Shown: positions 17,614 to 27,183, counted from the first letter of the stretch. The stretch is 57,071 nt of DNA from Aerococcus sp. (GCA_030528285.1 JAUMZE010000002.1:37679-94749); one strand, 5' to 3'. The notes: generated by a model from the letters alone, not told the origin. Program-made: numbers and translations.

Positions 17614-18528
17614 ATGGACATTCAAGCATTCATGGCGGCTTTTCCTGAGAGTAAATACCACGAAAAAGAGCCATTAAAATACTACGCCTACACTAAAGTC
17701 GGAGGGCCAGCTGATTTAGTCGTGTTCCCTCAGGATGCGGCCGAATTACAACAGATGGTCGAAAAAGCACAGGCATTACAGCTGCCCTATACTGTTCTCG
17801 GAAACTCCAGTAATGTGATTGTGCGCGACGGTGGATTGAAAGGGATTGTGTTCATGTTGACGGACATGAATACGATTCAGGTAGGAGAGGACCACCAACT
17901 GATCGCAGACGCCGGCGCTCGCATTATCGATGTTAGCCAAAAAGCCAAAGAGGAGAGCTGGACCGGCCTCGAATTTGCGTGCGGGATTCCCGGGTCAGTT
18001 GGAGGGGCGGCTTATATGAATGCTGGGGCGTACGGTGGTGAAATCAGCGAAGTCTTCAAGAGTGTGCTCGTGATTACTGCAGAGGGCCAATTTGAAACCA
18101 TCCCAGCTGATGAGATGAATTTCTCCTATCGTCATTCCGTTCTCCAGGAGAATGGCGTGATTGCGGTCTCCGTGACCTTCCAATTAGCGGAAGGAGATTT
18201 GGACGCAATTAGTGAACGGATGGCTGATTTGACGCACCGCCGCGAGAGTAAACAACCGCTCGAATTACCGAGTTGTGGGAGTGTGTTCAAACGTCCAGCG
18301 GGGCATTACACCGGGCAATTGATTCAATCCGCCAAACTGCAGGGTTATACGGTCGGTGGTGCACAAGTTTCCAAGAAGCATGCCGGTTTCATCGTGAACA
18401 TTGACCATGCGAGTGCGCAGGACTATCTGGATGTCATTCACCACGTTCAGGAGGTTGTCTACGAGCAGCATGGCGTTCATCTCGAAACCGAAGTTAGGAT
18501 CATCGGGCGTGAGAAAATAGACGAATAA
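17614..18528 (+). CDS. murB: UDP-N-acetylenolpyruvoylglucosamine reductase
   Basis: 304 residues, type II MurB length. FAD-binding signatures GNSSNVIV (63-70) and GIPGSVGGAAYMNAGAYGGE (about 127-146), and GSVFKRP around the catalytic Ser. It reduces the enolpyruvyl group to give UDP-MurNAc in the cytosol, the second committed step of peptidoglycan synthesis. SD AAAAGGAG precedes the ATG. It is followed by a terminator, so it is probably monocistronic. Confidence 0.97.
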   Translation: MDIQAFMAAFPESKYHEKEPLKYYAYTKVGGPADLVVFPQDAAELQQMVEKAQALQLPYTVLGNSSNVIVRDGGLKGIVFMLTDMNTIQVGEDHQLIADAGARIIDVSQKAKEESWTGLEFACGIPGSVGGAAYMNAGAYGGEISEVFKSVLVITAEGQFETIPADEMNFSYRHSVLQENGVIAVSVTFQLAEGDLDAISERMADLTHRRESKQPLELPSCGSVFKRPAGHYTGQLIQSAKLQGYTVGGAQVSKKHAGFIVNIDHASAQDYLDVIHHVQEVVYEQHGVHLETEVRIIGREKIDE

Positions 18529-18546
18529 CAACGATTATACGATGGG

Positions 18547-18576
18547 ACGGCTCTGGAGCTTTCAGAGTCGTTTTTT
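18547..18576 (+). terminator. Terminator after murB
   Basis: ACGGCTCTG (18547-18555) / CAGAGTCGT (18563-18571) with a following run of six T. Confidence 0.88.
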
Positions 18577-18603
18577 GGTTGATTGGGGCGTGTCTGGTAC
18601 AAT
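18575..18603 (+). promoter_or_regulatory. Promoter before the two-domain ABC ATPase
   Basis: TTGGTT (18575-18580), 17 bp, TACAAT (18598-18603) with TGG in front (extended -10). The following 190-nt leader (18604-18793) has no recognisable riboswitch; SD AAAGGAGG ends it. Confidence 0.55.
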
Positions 18604-18793
18604 TATAGAATGGGCAAAAATTTTTATCCTTTTGTAGGGGAAATCCTCCCATGTTGGGGTTGCTTATGGTGTATACTGGAGGAAATACCTTTTGGTTTTA
18701 AAGAAAAATTTATTGCTCTGCTCACAGGCTACGAGCACATCCAAAGTATGCGTTAGTTAAGATAAATCTATTGAATCAAAGGAGGCGACACTC

Positions 18794-20428
18794 ATGAAGG
18801 AACCCTGGATTGAACTGAGAAATGTTTCTTTTCAATATGCTGGTGCCCACGAGATGGCGCTTAAGAATATTAATCTCACCATTAATCGCGGGGAGAAAGT
18901 GCTCGTTCTCGGAGCCAATAGTTCAGGTAAAACGACCTTTATCCGCTTGTTGATGGATCGATTGGGCGAGTTAGGGACTGTCTCTGGGGATGTGATTCGC
19001 CATGAGGAAGAGACGACAGTGGTGGATGCCACCCATTTGGAACACTTCCTCAATGATGAAACGGCCCGCATTGCTCAAACCTCGATTCTGGATCAGAACA
19101 TCCATGATTTCTACACGAGTGAAATGAACGAGGAGACATTGAAGCGCCTGTCTCCTGGGGAACAGGCGATTTTTTACTTCTTGAAATCATTGAATACGAC
19201 CCAGAATGTATTTCTGTTTGATGAACCACTGAAGAATGTCTCGCCACATATGGGTGAAGTGTTTGTGGATACGATTGATGACCTCCACCAAACACTCAAG
19301 GCAACGATCATTATTAGTGAACATCATCTCGAGGAAATGATGTATCGTCCGATTGATCGTGTCTTTGTGATGTCAGATGGGCGGGTCGTGTTCGATGGCA
19401 CCTTGGAATCCTTGTTGCGTCAGAACCTCCTCACCTCACTGGGCATTCGCGAGCCACTCTATATTACGGCGTTGCGCTATGCCGGCTATCCCACTGAATC
19501 CGTCATTAATATCGCGAATGTGAAGCATATTTTTGGTCCGAACATGCGCCAAATCATCCAGTCCTGGATCAATACGGTGCCGAGTTTCGTTTATCCAAAA
19601 CCGGGTCCCGTACTCGTAGAAACCAATAATCTCTCCTATGCCTATCCAAACGATGCGACGCGCGGGGTGAAGAAGGCGAGCGTGACTATTCGCGAGGGCG
19701 AGATGATCAGTGTCTGTGGCGATAATGGTTCCGGAAAAACCACGCTCGGGTACCTCCTCAGTGGCATTATCCAACCGACAGAAGGGGAAATTGTGTGGCA
19801 GGGCACGCCTCTGGATGAGAATAACCTAGAAATCTTTAAAAGGCAGGTGCCATTTGTGAGACACAGCCGTTCACGCATGAATATCTCGGGCACGGCGATC
19901 AATTATTTGACATCCATCTTTGAGCGGTTTGATTATCATCCTGAGGGCGAAATAGACGTCATCAATCAAGCCCTCAAACAAGTGAATCTGGAGCATCAGG
20001 GGGATCAACCGGTCAATCTGATGAGTTTTGTGGAGCAGCGTCGCTTAGCTCTGGCAGGGGCGTTGGTGCGTGATCCGAAATTGTTGATCATTGAGGCGCC
20101 GACAGAGGGGCAGGACTTCGAGCATTTCCGTGAAATCATGAATTATATTTATCAACTCAATGAGGAATTGGGCCTGACGATCTTGATTACGACCCACGAC
20201 ATTGAGGCCATGCTTGAGTTCACGCGCCGTACCTTAGTGATGGCACGCGGGCATATCATTGCGGACGAAACCCCCGTCAAAGTCACCACCTCGCCGTACT
20301 TGATCCAACAATCGGCCTTGCGCGGGACGAGCCTCAATAGCTTTGCGCAGCGGATTGATTTGATGGACCCGTACACCTTCATCCAGAAATTCATGGATTA
20401 TGACCGTGAAGTGCAACGCTTAAATTAA
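18794..20428 (+). CDS. Two-domain ABC ATPase (ECF/CbiO-like), with altered second Walker B
   Basis: 544 residues with two nucleotide-binding domains in one chain, as in YkoD-type ECF ATPases. Domain 1: Walker A GANSSGKTT (40-48), signature LSPGEQ (119-124), Walker B FLFDEP (140-145), H-loop His177/178. Domain 2: Walker A GDNGSGKTT (309-317), weak signature MSFVEQ (410-415), Walker B LIIEAPTEGQD (431-441), switch His468. In domain 2 the DEP box reads EAP, so the Walker B Asp is Glu and the catalytic Glu is Ala. No membrane (EcfT) or substrate-binding (EcfS) gene adjoins it. Substrate unknown; import of a vitamin or metal is a guess from the fold. Confidence 0.85.
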   Translation: MKEPWIELRNVSFQYAGAHEMALKNINLTINRGEKVLVLGANSSGKTTFIRLLMDRLGELGTVSGDVIRHEEETTVVDATHLEHFLNDETARIAQTSILDQNIHDFYTSEMNEETLKRLSPGEQAIFYFLKSLNTTQNVFLFDEPLKNVSPHMGEVFVDTIDDLHQTLKATIIISEHHLEEMMYRPIDRVFVMSDGRVVFDGTLESLLRQNLLTSLGIREPLYITALRYAGYPTESVINIANVKHIFGPNMRQIIQSWINTVPSFVYPKPGPVLVETNNLSYAYPNDATRGVKKASVTIREGEMISVCGDNGSGKTTLGYLLSGIIQPTEGEIVWQGTPLDENNLEIFKRQVPFVRHSRSRMNISGTAINYLTSIFERFDYHPEGEIDVINQALKQVNLEHQGDQPVNLMSFVEQRRLALAGALVRDPKLLIIEAPTEGQDFEHFREIMNYIYQLNEELGLTILITTHDIEAMLEFTRRTLVMARGHIIADETPVKVTTSPYLIQQSALRGTSLNSFAQRIDLMDPYTFIQKFMDYDREVQRLN

Positions 20429-20439
20429 AAATTGCTTAT

Positions 20440-20497
20440 AAAAAATCAGTTCATGCCATTACTTCACTTGAAAGCGAACGGGATGAGCTGATTTTTT
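20440..20497. terminator. Bidirectional terminator between the ABC gene and fni
   Basis: AAAAAATCAGTTCATGCC (20440-20457) pairs with GGGATGAGCTGATTTTTT (20480-20497). It has A and T runs on both sides and sits between convergent genes. Confidence 0.9.
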
Positions 20498-20498
20498 G

Positions 20499-21560
20499 TT
20501 ATTCTCTATAATCGCGGCGTCGGGTGGCGAAATAATCGATAGGGATACGCCGACGCTGACACCACTCTGCGACGCGCCCGGTAATGACGAGATCAGTTTT
20601 GGTGAGATCACGAATCGCTGACACATCGAGCATCGCAGCAATCAAGCGGAGTTGTTCCTCATAGTCATGGACCATTTGGATCGTGGCGTCGATCCCCTCA
20701 TTCAATACTTTGTGGAGGAATTGGCCGCTCATCCCGACCATGCTGGCACCGAGGGCATAGGCTTTGGCCATCTGGAGGGGATCCTTAATCCCTCCAGAGG
20801 CGATAATTTGGACACCCTCTGCCTGGAGTGACTGGCTCTCCAACAAGCTGATGGCGGTGGACTGCCCCCATTGTGCGAGGTAGTTCATTTCGTGAGCTTT
20901 GCGACGTTCATTCTCGATCGTGACGAAATTCGTGCCCCCATTTCCGCTCACATCGAAAATTTGAACGCCCATCTGATGGAGGTCCTGCATGAACTCTTCG
21001 CTCATGCCGAATCCAACTTCTTTGATGATGATAGGAATATCGATCTCCTCAACCATCGTGCGGATATGCTCCTCATAAAGGTGGAAATCCCGATCCCCCT
21101 CAGGCATCACGATTTCCTGTGGGGTATTGAGATGAATCTCAAGCGCGTCTGCCTCCAATGTCTCAATCGCTCGCATTGCTTGTCCGAGGGTGCGATCCGC
21201 TCCAATATTGGCGATCACAAACCCTTTTGGATTGACCTTGCGCACGATTTTGAATGAATCCCAGAGCGTCGGATCCTTGATAGCAGCAGAGACCGATCCC
21301 GTCGCCATCACGAGGTCCGTCTCTCTCGCCACGGTCGCAAACTGCTCATTGATTTTCTTCGTCCATTCCGACCCACCTGTCATCGCATTAATGTAGAAGG
21401 GTGTTTTGAAGTAGCGACGAAAAGCACGCATCGCAATGAAGATCTTGTCCGTCTTTTGGTGGGAGAGGCTGTAGTGAACAAATTGGAGATCGTCAAAATC
21501 AGTGTGTTGGATCTTGTATTGAGCTTCCGCATTTTTCACATGTTCGTCTTTACGATTCAT
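20499..21560 (-). CDS. fni: Type 2 isopentenyl-diphosphate delta-isomerase
   Basis: 353 residues on the minus strand. The FMN-dependent type 2 enzyme is recognised by RKDEH at residues 3-7, MTGGS (60-64), a VMATGSVSAAIKD segment, ISGNGGTNF-like (FDVSGNGGTNF) and IIASGGIKDPLQMAKAYALGA. It interconverts isopentenyl and dimethylallyl diphosphate in the cytosol with FMN, NADPH and Mg. It is the last gene of the mevalonate operon, 9 nt after mvaK2. Confidence 0.96.
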   Translation of the reverse strand: MNRKDEHVKNAEAQYKIQHTDFDDLQFVHYSLSHQKTDKIFIAMRAFRRYFKTPFYINAMTGGSEWTKKINEQFATVARETDLVMATGSVSAAIKDPTLWDSFKIVRKVNPKGFVIANIGADRTLGQAMRAIETLEADALEIHLNTPQEIVMPEGDRDFHLYEEHIRTMVEEIDIPIIIKEVGFGMSEEFMQDLHQMGVQIFDVSGNGGTNFVTIENERRKAHEMNYLAQWGQSTAISLLESQSLQAEGVQIIASGGIKDPLQMAKAYALGASMVGMSGQFLHKVLNEGIDATIQMVHDYEEQLRLIAAMLDVSAIRDLTKTDLVITGRVAEWCQRRRIPIDYFATRRRDYRE

Positions 21561-21569
21561 CAGTTTGGG

Positions 21570-22646
21570 CTAAGTCCTTTCTGTATAAATACTGAGGGGA
21601 AGTGGGATGAGTTGGTGGGCCTGCCAGAGTGTCTGGACATCGGTCGCTGTTTTGAAATCTCTAGTGAGCGCAATCACGCAATCCCCACCACCTGCCCCAG
21701 AGATTTTACTGGAAGCATGGAGGGTGTGAGCGAGTGCGGTCGCTTGTTTCGTTTGTGAGGTTTGGTAGGGCTTATTCACAGTCTCGGTGTAATTCATGAG
21801 ATCCTTGGCATTCGTTTGGAGGGCTTGATCGACCCTCTCCCAATCGGCTGTCTGAATCCCCTGAACCAGCATTGGAATCACCGCTTTTGACTGCTGAATC
21901 AGCGTTTGAAAAGCTTTATTTTGCTTATGGCTGGACACTTCAGACTGGATGAGCTGATCTGTGGACACTGCTTCCTGCATCCATGCCACGAGAAATTCCC
22001 ATTGATCGGGAAATTGGAGGCGTTCTATCTGCAACGTGGGGCACGATTCGTTGAGCCAGTTTTGGAAAACAGGGCCCGTTTCCTGGGGCATCGTTTGGAG
22101 ATAGGTGTGATCGAAATTCTGGTAACGAACGACTCCTGTGTAGGCAATTGTCGCCAGATCCCCGTACGATCCCTGATAGCCTGCTTGATGCTGAGCCAAA
22201 GCTGCTAGTTTGAAGAGTAATTGGCGTTCTTGATCGGTAGGGTCTGCTCCCCAGAGTCCGTAATGCTGCCCCAACGCACGCACCAGGGCCACAGTGACAG
22301 CCCCACTCGATCCTAAACCTAATTTCACCCCGTTTTTTGCGGCCAGTTCAGAGATAATATGAATCTGGAAGTGGTCGTATTGTTCAGTGTATCGTGCCAT
22401 CACGTCCATCACACTGAACACTAAAGCAAAGGTGTCTTTTTGGGCACTTACAATTTGACGGCTTTCCCAGCGCCAGCAAATCATACTATCCGCCAGTTCG
22501 GTTTCGAGGGTGCCGATTGTGTCAACAGGCGTGAGGGTTACCGTGAGAAATCGATCAACTGCGACCGCAATCGCCTGACTACCAGGGGAGAGGATCGCAT
22601 ATTCCCCGGCGAGATAGAGTTTGCCAGGGGATGACACCTGAATCAT
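21570..22646 (-). CDS. mvaK2: Phosphomevalonate kinase
   Basis: 358 residues, GHMP kinase superfamily. Seen: N-terminal SPGKLYLAGEYAIL, the GLGSSGAVTVALVRAL phosphate-binding loop, and the C-terminal ISGAGGGDCVIAL glycine-rich motif. It phosphorylates mevalonate 5-phosphate to the diphosphate. Its ATG overlaps the mvaD stop (ATGA at 22643-22646), and the SD AAGGAG lies inside mvaD. Confidence 0.95.
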   Translation of the reverse strand: MIQVSSPGKLYLAGEYAILSPGSQAIAVAVDRFLTVTLTPVDTIGTLETELADSMICWRWESRQIVSAQKDTFALVFSVMDVMARYTEQYDHFQIHIISELAAKNGVKLGLGSSGAVTVALVRALGQHYGLWGADPTDQERQLLFKLAALAQHQAGYQGSYGDLATIAYTGVVRYQNFDHTYLQTMPQETGPVFQNWLNESCPTLQIERLQFPDQWEFLVAWMQEAVSTDQLIQSEVSSHKQNKAFQTLIQQSKAVIPMLVQGIQTADWERVDQALQTNAKDLMNYTETVNKPYQTSQTKQATALAHTLHASSKISGAGGGDCVIALTRDFKTATDVQTLWQAHQLIPLPLSIYTERT

Positions 22647-23620
22647 GCCCTCACTCCTTCTGCTAGCTGTACACCAGGTCCCGGTGTCGCAATCAGCAAC
22701 TGCTCAGGATTGAACCACTCACTGAGGCGCTTTTTGATCATTTTCGCCTCACTTTGACGGCAGAGGACCTTCACATTGGGGCCGGCATCAATCGTCAAAT
22801 AGAGAGTGAGACCTGCATCGCGTAACGAGCGGACCACTTGAATCGCACGGATCGTCTCCGGTTCAAAATAGGTGAATGGCGGATCAGACGCTAGCGTCGT
22901 CGCATGCATCCGAAACGCATTCCGCTCCGCAATCTGTCCCACCTGTTCGAAATCATGGGCGAGAATGGCAGGTTTAATGCGTGCCAGATCCGCCTCTGCT
23001 GTTTGGATCCATTCCTGATAATAAGCGGAGGTTTCGACGGTATGTTTCATCCCAGCACGCGAGGAAATTTTCTTCGGCTGGGTGTTCACCATGATCGTCA
23101 ACATCGCAATGTCCCAGTCTGCGTCCTCAAATGGTTTGGCGTAGGAGGTTTGATCGTCCTCCCCCTTCCTCCATTCGACAAAACCGCCGTAAATACTGCG
23201 ACATGCACTCCCGGAACCGCGCCGGGCGTAGCGGGAGAGGGTTTGTGAATCAAAATCTAGCCCCAATGCGTCACTCGCTGCCACTGCGGCTGCCGCAAAC
23301 GCCGAGGCCGAGCTTGCGAGTCCCGCACCCGTGGGCACATGATTGACACTCACGACCTCGGCTTTGAGGGTGGTTCCTGCTGCCTGTCTGAACAGATCTA
23401 AGAATGGGGTCATTTTCGCTGTCGATGTCGATTGGCCATTGAGAATAAGCTGGTCTTCCTTCCAATGGTCGTGGAACGTAATGGCTGTATCCGTGTAGAA
23501 TTCATTTAAGGTCAGCGATAAATTACTATTCATCGGTAAAATCAAGGCTTCATCGCGCTTCCCCCAATACTTGATGAGGGCAATATTATTATGCGCACGC
23601 CATATACGAGTTTGCTGCAT
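22643..23620 (-). CDS. mvaD: Diphosphomevalonate decarboxylase
   Basis: 325 residues. Signatures: AHNNIALIKYWGKRDE at the N-terminus, PTGAGLASSASAFAA (ATP-binding loop), GSGSACRSIYGGFVEW, and TIDAGPNVKVL near the C-terminus. It converts mevalonate diphosphate to isopentenyl diphosphate with ATP. It starts 25 nt after mvaK1 with SD GGAGA and overlaps mvaK2 by 4 nt. Confidence 0.97.
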   Translation of the reverse strand: MQQTRIWRAHNNIALIKYWGKRDEALILPMNSNLSLTLNEFYTDTAITFHDHWKEDQLILNGQSTSTAKMTPFLDLFRQAAGTTLKAEVVSVNHVPTGAGLASSASAFAAAAVAASDALGLDFDSQTLSRYARRGSGSACRSIYGGFVEWRKGEDDQTSYAKPFEDADWDIAMLTIMVNTQPKKISSRAGMKHTVETSAYYQEWIQTAEADLARIKPAILAHDFEQVGQIAERNAFRMHATTLASDPPFTYFEPETIRAIQVVRSLRDAGLTLYLTIDAGPNVKVLCRQSEAKMIKKRLSEWFNPEQLLIATPGPGVQLAEGVRA

Positions 23621-23645
23621 GTTTTTTCGTCTCCATCATTGACTA

Positions 23646-24644
23646 TTATTTCGAAATATTGGGATTCAAGCCTTCACTGCTGAACGGCATGAGCCAGAAA
23701 TCACGAATCAGTTGTTGATCTTTGAGGCGTTGGGCGAGTGTTTCTCCTAACCCTTGACTATTGACCAAGGCGTAAAAACAGCCCCCTTGACCGCCCCCTG
23801 TGAGTTTCGCTCCCAATGCGCCATGTTCGAGGGCGAGATTTATTCCCTCATCCAATTCCGGACTGGATACTTGGAGGGCGCGAAGTTCAGTTTGGGCGGC
23901 ATTCACGATTCGACCGAGGAGTTGGGCGTGGGATTCAATGTGTTCTTGGTCACTCGTCGCATCCAGGAGTGTTTGACGCATCTGTAAGACGAGATCACCC
24001 AGCGTCTGGATGGCGCGGTGAGTTGCCTTTTGCCGTGCAGGATGGTGGCTCTCGTAATGACGGCGCACCAGAGCCACGGCTTCCTTGGTGTGACCCGGAA
24101 CGCCGGTATCACAGACGAGGAGCCAATATGGGGTGTGGAAGTGGAACGTCTCCTGGATCGTATTCTTCTTGAAGAACAGTGGCTGATTGAGAGCTGTCAC
24201 GCGTGCGTCGAGGCCACTCGGATTGCCGTGCGTGATGGTTTCCGCATAATCAGTATAGTGAAGGAGCGCCTCCTCACTGAGCGGTTGGTCAATGTAGTGA
24301 TAGAATGCCCGGATGAACGCCACCGATAATGCAGCTGAACTCCCCAATCCGCGCTCAATCGGAATGGAGCTCGCAATCGTAATCATCAAATGGTAGTGTT
24401 CCACGTCATGATCCCGACGCAGCAGGTTGAGTAACCCAACCAGTCCGTCCAGTGCTTCCGGGGCATCCGTTACTGATCCTTCATAAAGATCGCTAATAAT
24501 GTGGGAGTGGTTGCCTGCAGCCGCCAGCGTCACTCTGATATTCGCCGCTTGGAAAGGCACCGCAATCGAGGGCGACCCATAGACCACGCTATGATCCCCC
24601 ATGAGAATAATTTTGCCATGTGCTTGCCCGACTGCTTCCTTCAT
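23646..24644 (-). CDS. mvaK1: Mevalonate kinase
   Basis: 332 residues; first gene of the operon. GHMP kinase motifs: HGKIILMGDHSVVYGSPSIA, IPIERGLGSSAALSVAFIRA, and KLTGGGQGGCFYAL. It makes mevalonate 5-phosphate. The SD AAGGAG lies 7 nt before the ATG on the minus strand. HMG-CoA synthase and reductase, which supply mevalonate, are not in this window. Confidence 0.96.
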   Translation of the reverse strand: MKEAVGQAHGKIILMGDHSVVYGSPSIAVPFQAANIRVTLAAAGNHSHIISDLYEGSVTDAPEALDGLVGLLNLLRRDHDVEHYHLMITIASSIPIERGLGSSAALSVAFIRAFYHYIDQPLSEEALLHYTDYAETITHGNPSGLDARVTALNQPLFFKKNTIQETFHFHTPYWLLVCDTGVPGHTKEAVALVRRHYESHHPARQKATHRAIQTLGDLVLQMRQTLLDATSDQEHIESHAQLLGRIVNAAQTELRALQVSSPELDEGINLALEHGALGAKLTGGGQGGCFYALVNSQGLGETLAQRLKDQQLIRDFWLMPFSSEGLNPNISK

Positions 24645-24668
24645 ATCGTCACTCCTTCAGTCATTCAA

Positions 24669-24684
24669 ACGTGAACAGTCACGT
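24669..24684. promoter_or_regulatory. Inverted repeat in the mvaK1 leader
   Basis: ACGTGA ACAG TCACGT, a perfect 6-bp dyad 25 nt upstream of the mvaK1 start. A possible minus-strand -10 (TACAAT, read on the minus strand at 24704-24699) lies just beyond it, so it could be an operator or a small 5'-UTR hairpin. Confidence 0.35.
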
Positions 24685-24778
24685 CTCCATACTGCTCTAT
24701 TGTACACTATTCTAAGGTTTTCGCGCAGACTTCCTGATCTGATTTTACGGATAGTGAAGAATCTATCAGGAATCACAT

Positions 24779-24791
24779 AAAAACGAACATT
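24779..24791 (+). promoter_or_regulatory. Candidate PurR box upstream of guaA
   Basis: AAAAACGAACATT matches the PurBox consensus AWWWCCGAACWWT at 12 of 13 positions. A weaker inverse match (10 of 13) lies at 24811-24823. It is about 45 bp upstream of the guaA extended -10, the distance expected for PurR control. Confidence 0.45.
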
Positions 24792-24834
24792 TAAAGAAAT
24801 TTCCTGCGAAAGCTTTCGGAAATTTTTCGGGATA

Positions 24835-24843
24835 TGCTAGAAT
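24835..24843 (+). promoter_or_regulatory. Extended -10 promoter of guaA
   Basis: TGCTAGAAT with TTTCGG 18 bp upstream. It overlaps the ATG at 24842, which therefore cannot be a translation start. Confidence 0.6.
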
Positions 24844-24874
24844 GAAAGAGAATTTGAAGAAGGGAAGTGACAGA

Positions 24875-26434
24875 TTGAGTCAGGTAGAGACACTCGAATC
24901 ATTCGAGAAGATTATTGTGTTGGATTACGGCAGTCAATACAATCAGCTCATCACGCGGCGGATTCGCGAAATGGGCGTGTACTCCGAATTACGTTCACAT
25001 CGTATGAGCGCTGAGGACATCCAAGCACTTGGAAATGTCAAAGGGATTGTGCTCTCAGGAGGCCCTAATTCTGTGTACAGTGAGGATGCGTTTGGGATTG
25101 ATCCGGGTATTTTCCAGTTGGGCGTGCCAATTTTGGGGATTTGTTACGGGATGCAATTGATCACTCACAAACTCGGTGGTGAGGTGGAACCCTCCACCAA
25201 ACGGGAATATGGGCAGTCAGAGATGCAGATCCTGAAGCATGATACTCCAATTTTCAAGGGCTTGGCAGCCACAGAAACAGTCCTGATGAGCCACGGGGAC
25301 CGTATCAAGATGATTCCTGAGGGGTTCGAGATTACTGCAGAGGCACCGAACAGTCCCGTGGCCGCGTTTGAGGATCCTGCACGTCAGATTTACGGGTTCC
25401 AGTTCCATCCCGAAACGCGTGCGTCCGTTCATGGCAACCAGATGCTCTATAATTTCGTGTTTGAAATCTGTGGCGCTGCGGGAGATTGGTCGATGGCCGA
25501 CTTCATCGATCTGAAGGTGAACGAGATCCGTGAAAAAGTCGGCTCAAAGAAGGTCCTCCTCGGTTTATCCGGTGGGGTGGATTCCTCTGTGACAGGGGTG
25601 CTCCTCAATCGCGCCATTGGGGATCAGTTAGTGAGTGTGTTCGTGGATCATGGCCTCCTCAGAAAAGGAGAGGCAGAACAAGTGATGCAGACCTTAGGCG
25701 ATGATTTTGGAATGAACATCATAAAGGTTGATGCATCTGAACGGTTCCTCTCCCAATTAGCGGGCGTTGATGATCCTGAAACCAAACGCAAAATTATCGG
25801 GAAAGAATTTATCGAAGTCTTCAGTGACGAGGCAAAGAAACTCGATGGGATCGATTATCTCGCACAAGGGACACTCTATACGGACGTCATCGAATCAGGA
25901 ACTGAAACTGCACAAACAATCAAATCTCATCATAATGTCGGGGGACTGCCAGAAGACCTCCAGTTTGATTTGATTGAGCCGTTAAACACGCTCTTCAAGG
26001 ATGAAGTGCGCGCCGTGGGGACGGAACTCGGGATGCCCGATAATATCGTCTGGCGCCAACCATTCCCAGGCCCAGGACTTGCGATTCGTGTCATTGGCGA
26101 GGTGACCCCGGATAAATTAGCGATTGTTCGGGAATCGGACGCTATTCTTCGTGACGAGATTGCGAAAGCCGGTTTGGAACGGGATATCTGGCAGTACTTC
26201 ACTGTCTTGCCAGGATTCAAATCGGTCGGGGTCATGGGCGATCAGCGCACCTATGAATATACGATTGCCATTCGCGCGATCACTTCCATTGACGGTATGA
26301 CCGCAGAGTGGGCGCGCATTCCGTATGACGTGTTGGACCACATCAGCCGTCGCATTGTGAATGAGTGCCAGCACATCAACCGCGTCGTCCTCGATGTCAC
26401 GAGTAAACCGCCTGCAACGGTTGAATGGGAATAA
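24875..26434 (+). CDS. guaA: GMP synthase (glutamine-hydrolysing)
   Basis: 519 residues from a TTG start. The in-frame ATG at 24842 is inside the -10 box, so I chose TTG 24875 ([10 protein letters not shown]), which follows GAAGGGAAG and gives the normal family length. Class I glutamine amidotransferase domain first (GICYGMQ nucleophile Cys, FHPET catalytic His-x-Glu), then the PP-loop ATP pyrophosphatase LSGGVDSS, then the dimerisation domain ending in KPPATVEWE. It converts XMP to GMP. A purine repressor site may lie upstream. No guanine riboswitch is visible. Confidence 0.96.
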   Translation: MSQVETLESFEKIIVLDYGSQYNQLITRRIREMGVYSELRSHRMSAEDIQALGNVKGIVLSGGPNSVYSEDAFGIDPGIFQLGVPILGICYGMQLITHKLGGEVEPSTKREYGQSEMQILKHDTPIFKGLAATETVLMSHGDRIKMIPEGFEITAEAPNSPVAAFEDPARQIYGFQFHPETRASVHGNQMLYNFVFEICGAAGDWSMADFIDLKVNEIREKVGSKKVLLGLSGGVDSSVTGVLLNRAIGDQLVSVFVDHGLLRKGEAEQVMQTLGDDFGMNIIKVDASERFLSQLAGVDDPETKRKIIGKEFIEVFSDEAKKLDGIDYLAQGTLYTDVIESGTETAQTIKSHHNVGGLPEDLQFDLIEPLNTLFKDEVRAVGTELGMPDNIVWRQPFPGPGLAIRVIGEVTPDKLAIVRESDAILRDEIAKAGLERDIWQYFTVLPGFKSVGVMGDQRTYEYTIAIRAITSIDGMTAEWARIPYDVLDHISRRIVNECQHINRVVLDVTSKPPATVEWE

Positions 26435-26442
26435 TCATAGAG

Positions 26443-26493
26443 CGATCAGTCCCAATGCTCTGGGAATACTGGAGCGGGGCTGATCGTTTTTTT
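26443..26493 (+). terminator. Terminator after guaA
   Basis: CGATCAGTCCC (26443-26453) / GGGGCTGATCG (26476-26486), then seven T at 26487-26493. Confidence 0.88.
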
Positions 26494-26515
26494 GATGGAG
26501 AGGAGGAAGGATCAA

Positions 26516-27100
26516 TTGAGCCTGTGTTGTTCTAATGAAGGATTGGAGATTTTAAGAACGTTAAAAGGCCACTTCTTGATAAAAATAACAGCTGATGATT
26601 GGCGGGATTACGATAGAAGCTACGGCAGCATTAAGATGAATCTTGATGAATTAGCTGTAGCAATAGAGAATGATTATCGTAATGTTTTTTATTTCGGATC
26701 AAGGGAAGAGTTAGCAGGATACGATATCGTTCGATTAACAAATAGGGACTTTGATCCTTCTGTGATGAAGAGTGATTTATATGTGAAAGCCATTAATCAG
26801 AAAATCTCTAGCATACAAGTTATTAGAGACACCATCATCCTTAACTATTTCAGGGAGAAGCCAAGAGAAAAATATGTGATCGATCAAGGATTGATCTTTA
26901 CACTGGATAATATGAAATGGACAGTTTCACAGACATCCCTCTTCACTCCTATGTCACAAATGATCTTCACAGACAAGGAGAATGGACCAATCAAATCAAT
27001 TGCAGAAGTCAAAGCAGACTGGGAAGATGACGACTTAAATGGAGAGGATGATCGGCCAACATATACAGTAGAGGTCGAAAGAAATGTGTTGGATCTCTAA
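26516..27100 (+). CDS. Unrecognised 194-residue acidic protein, AT-rich gene
   Basis: I do not recognise a family. The start is probably TTG 26516 (MSLCCSNEGLEIL), 9 nt after AGGAGG; the in-frame ATG at 26495 sits right behind the guaA terminator and has no SD. The chain looks like a mixed alpha/beta cytosolic protein without signal or membrane segment. Its last 30 residues are acidic (WEDDDLNGEDD). The base composition is visibly AT-richer than guaA, and the gene sits between two terminators, suggesting acquired DNA. The large duplicated protein next to it has similar acidic, Trp/Tyr-rich character, but I see no alignable similarity. Confidence 0.65.
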   Translation: MSLCCSNEGLEILRTLKGHFLIKITADDWRDYDRSYGSIKMNLDELAVAIENDYRNVFYFGSREELAGYDIVRLTNRDFDPSVMKSDLYVKAINQKISSIQVIRDTIILNYFREKPREKYVIDQGLIFTLDNMKWTVSQTSLFTPMSQMIFTDKENGPIKSIAEVKADWEDDDLNGEDDRPTYTVEVERNVLDL

Positions 27101-27149
27101 CAGGGGAAATACTTATAAATGAAATCGATAGTCTTTCTATCAGTCAATG

Positions 27150-27183
27150 AACTGCTTTTTTATTAGATTGAGCAGTTTTTTGT
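27150..27183 (+). terminator. Terminator after the 194-residue gene
   Basis: AACTGCT (27150-27156) / AGCAGTT (27171-27177) followed by TTTT. The intervening loop is T-rich. Confidence 0.6.
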
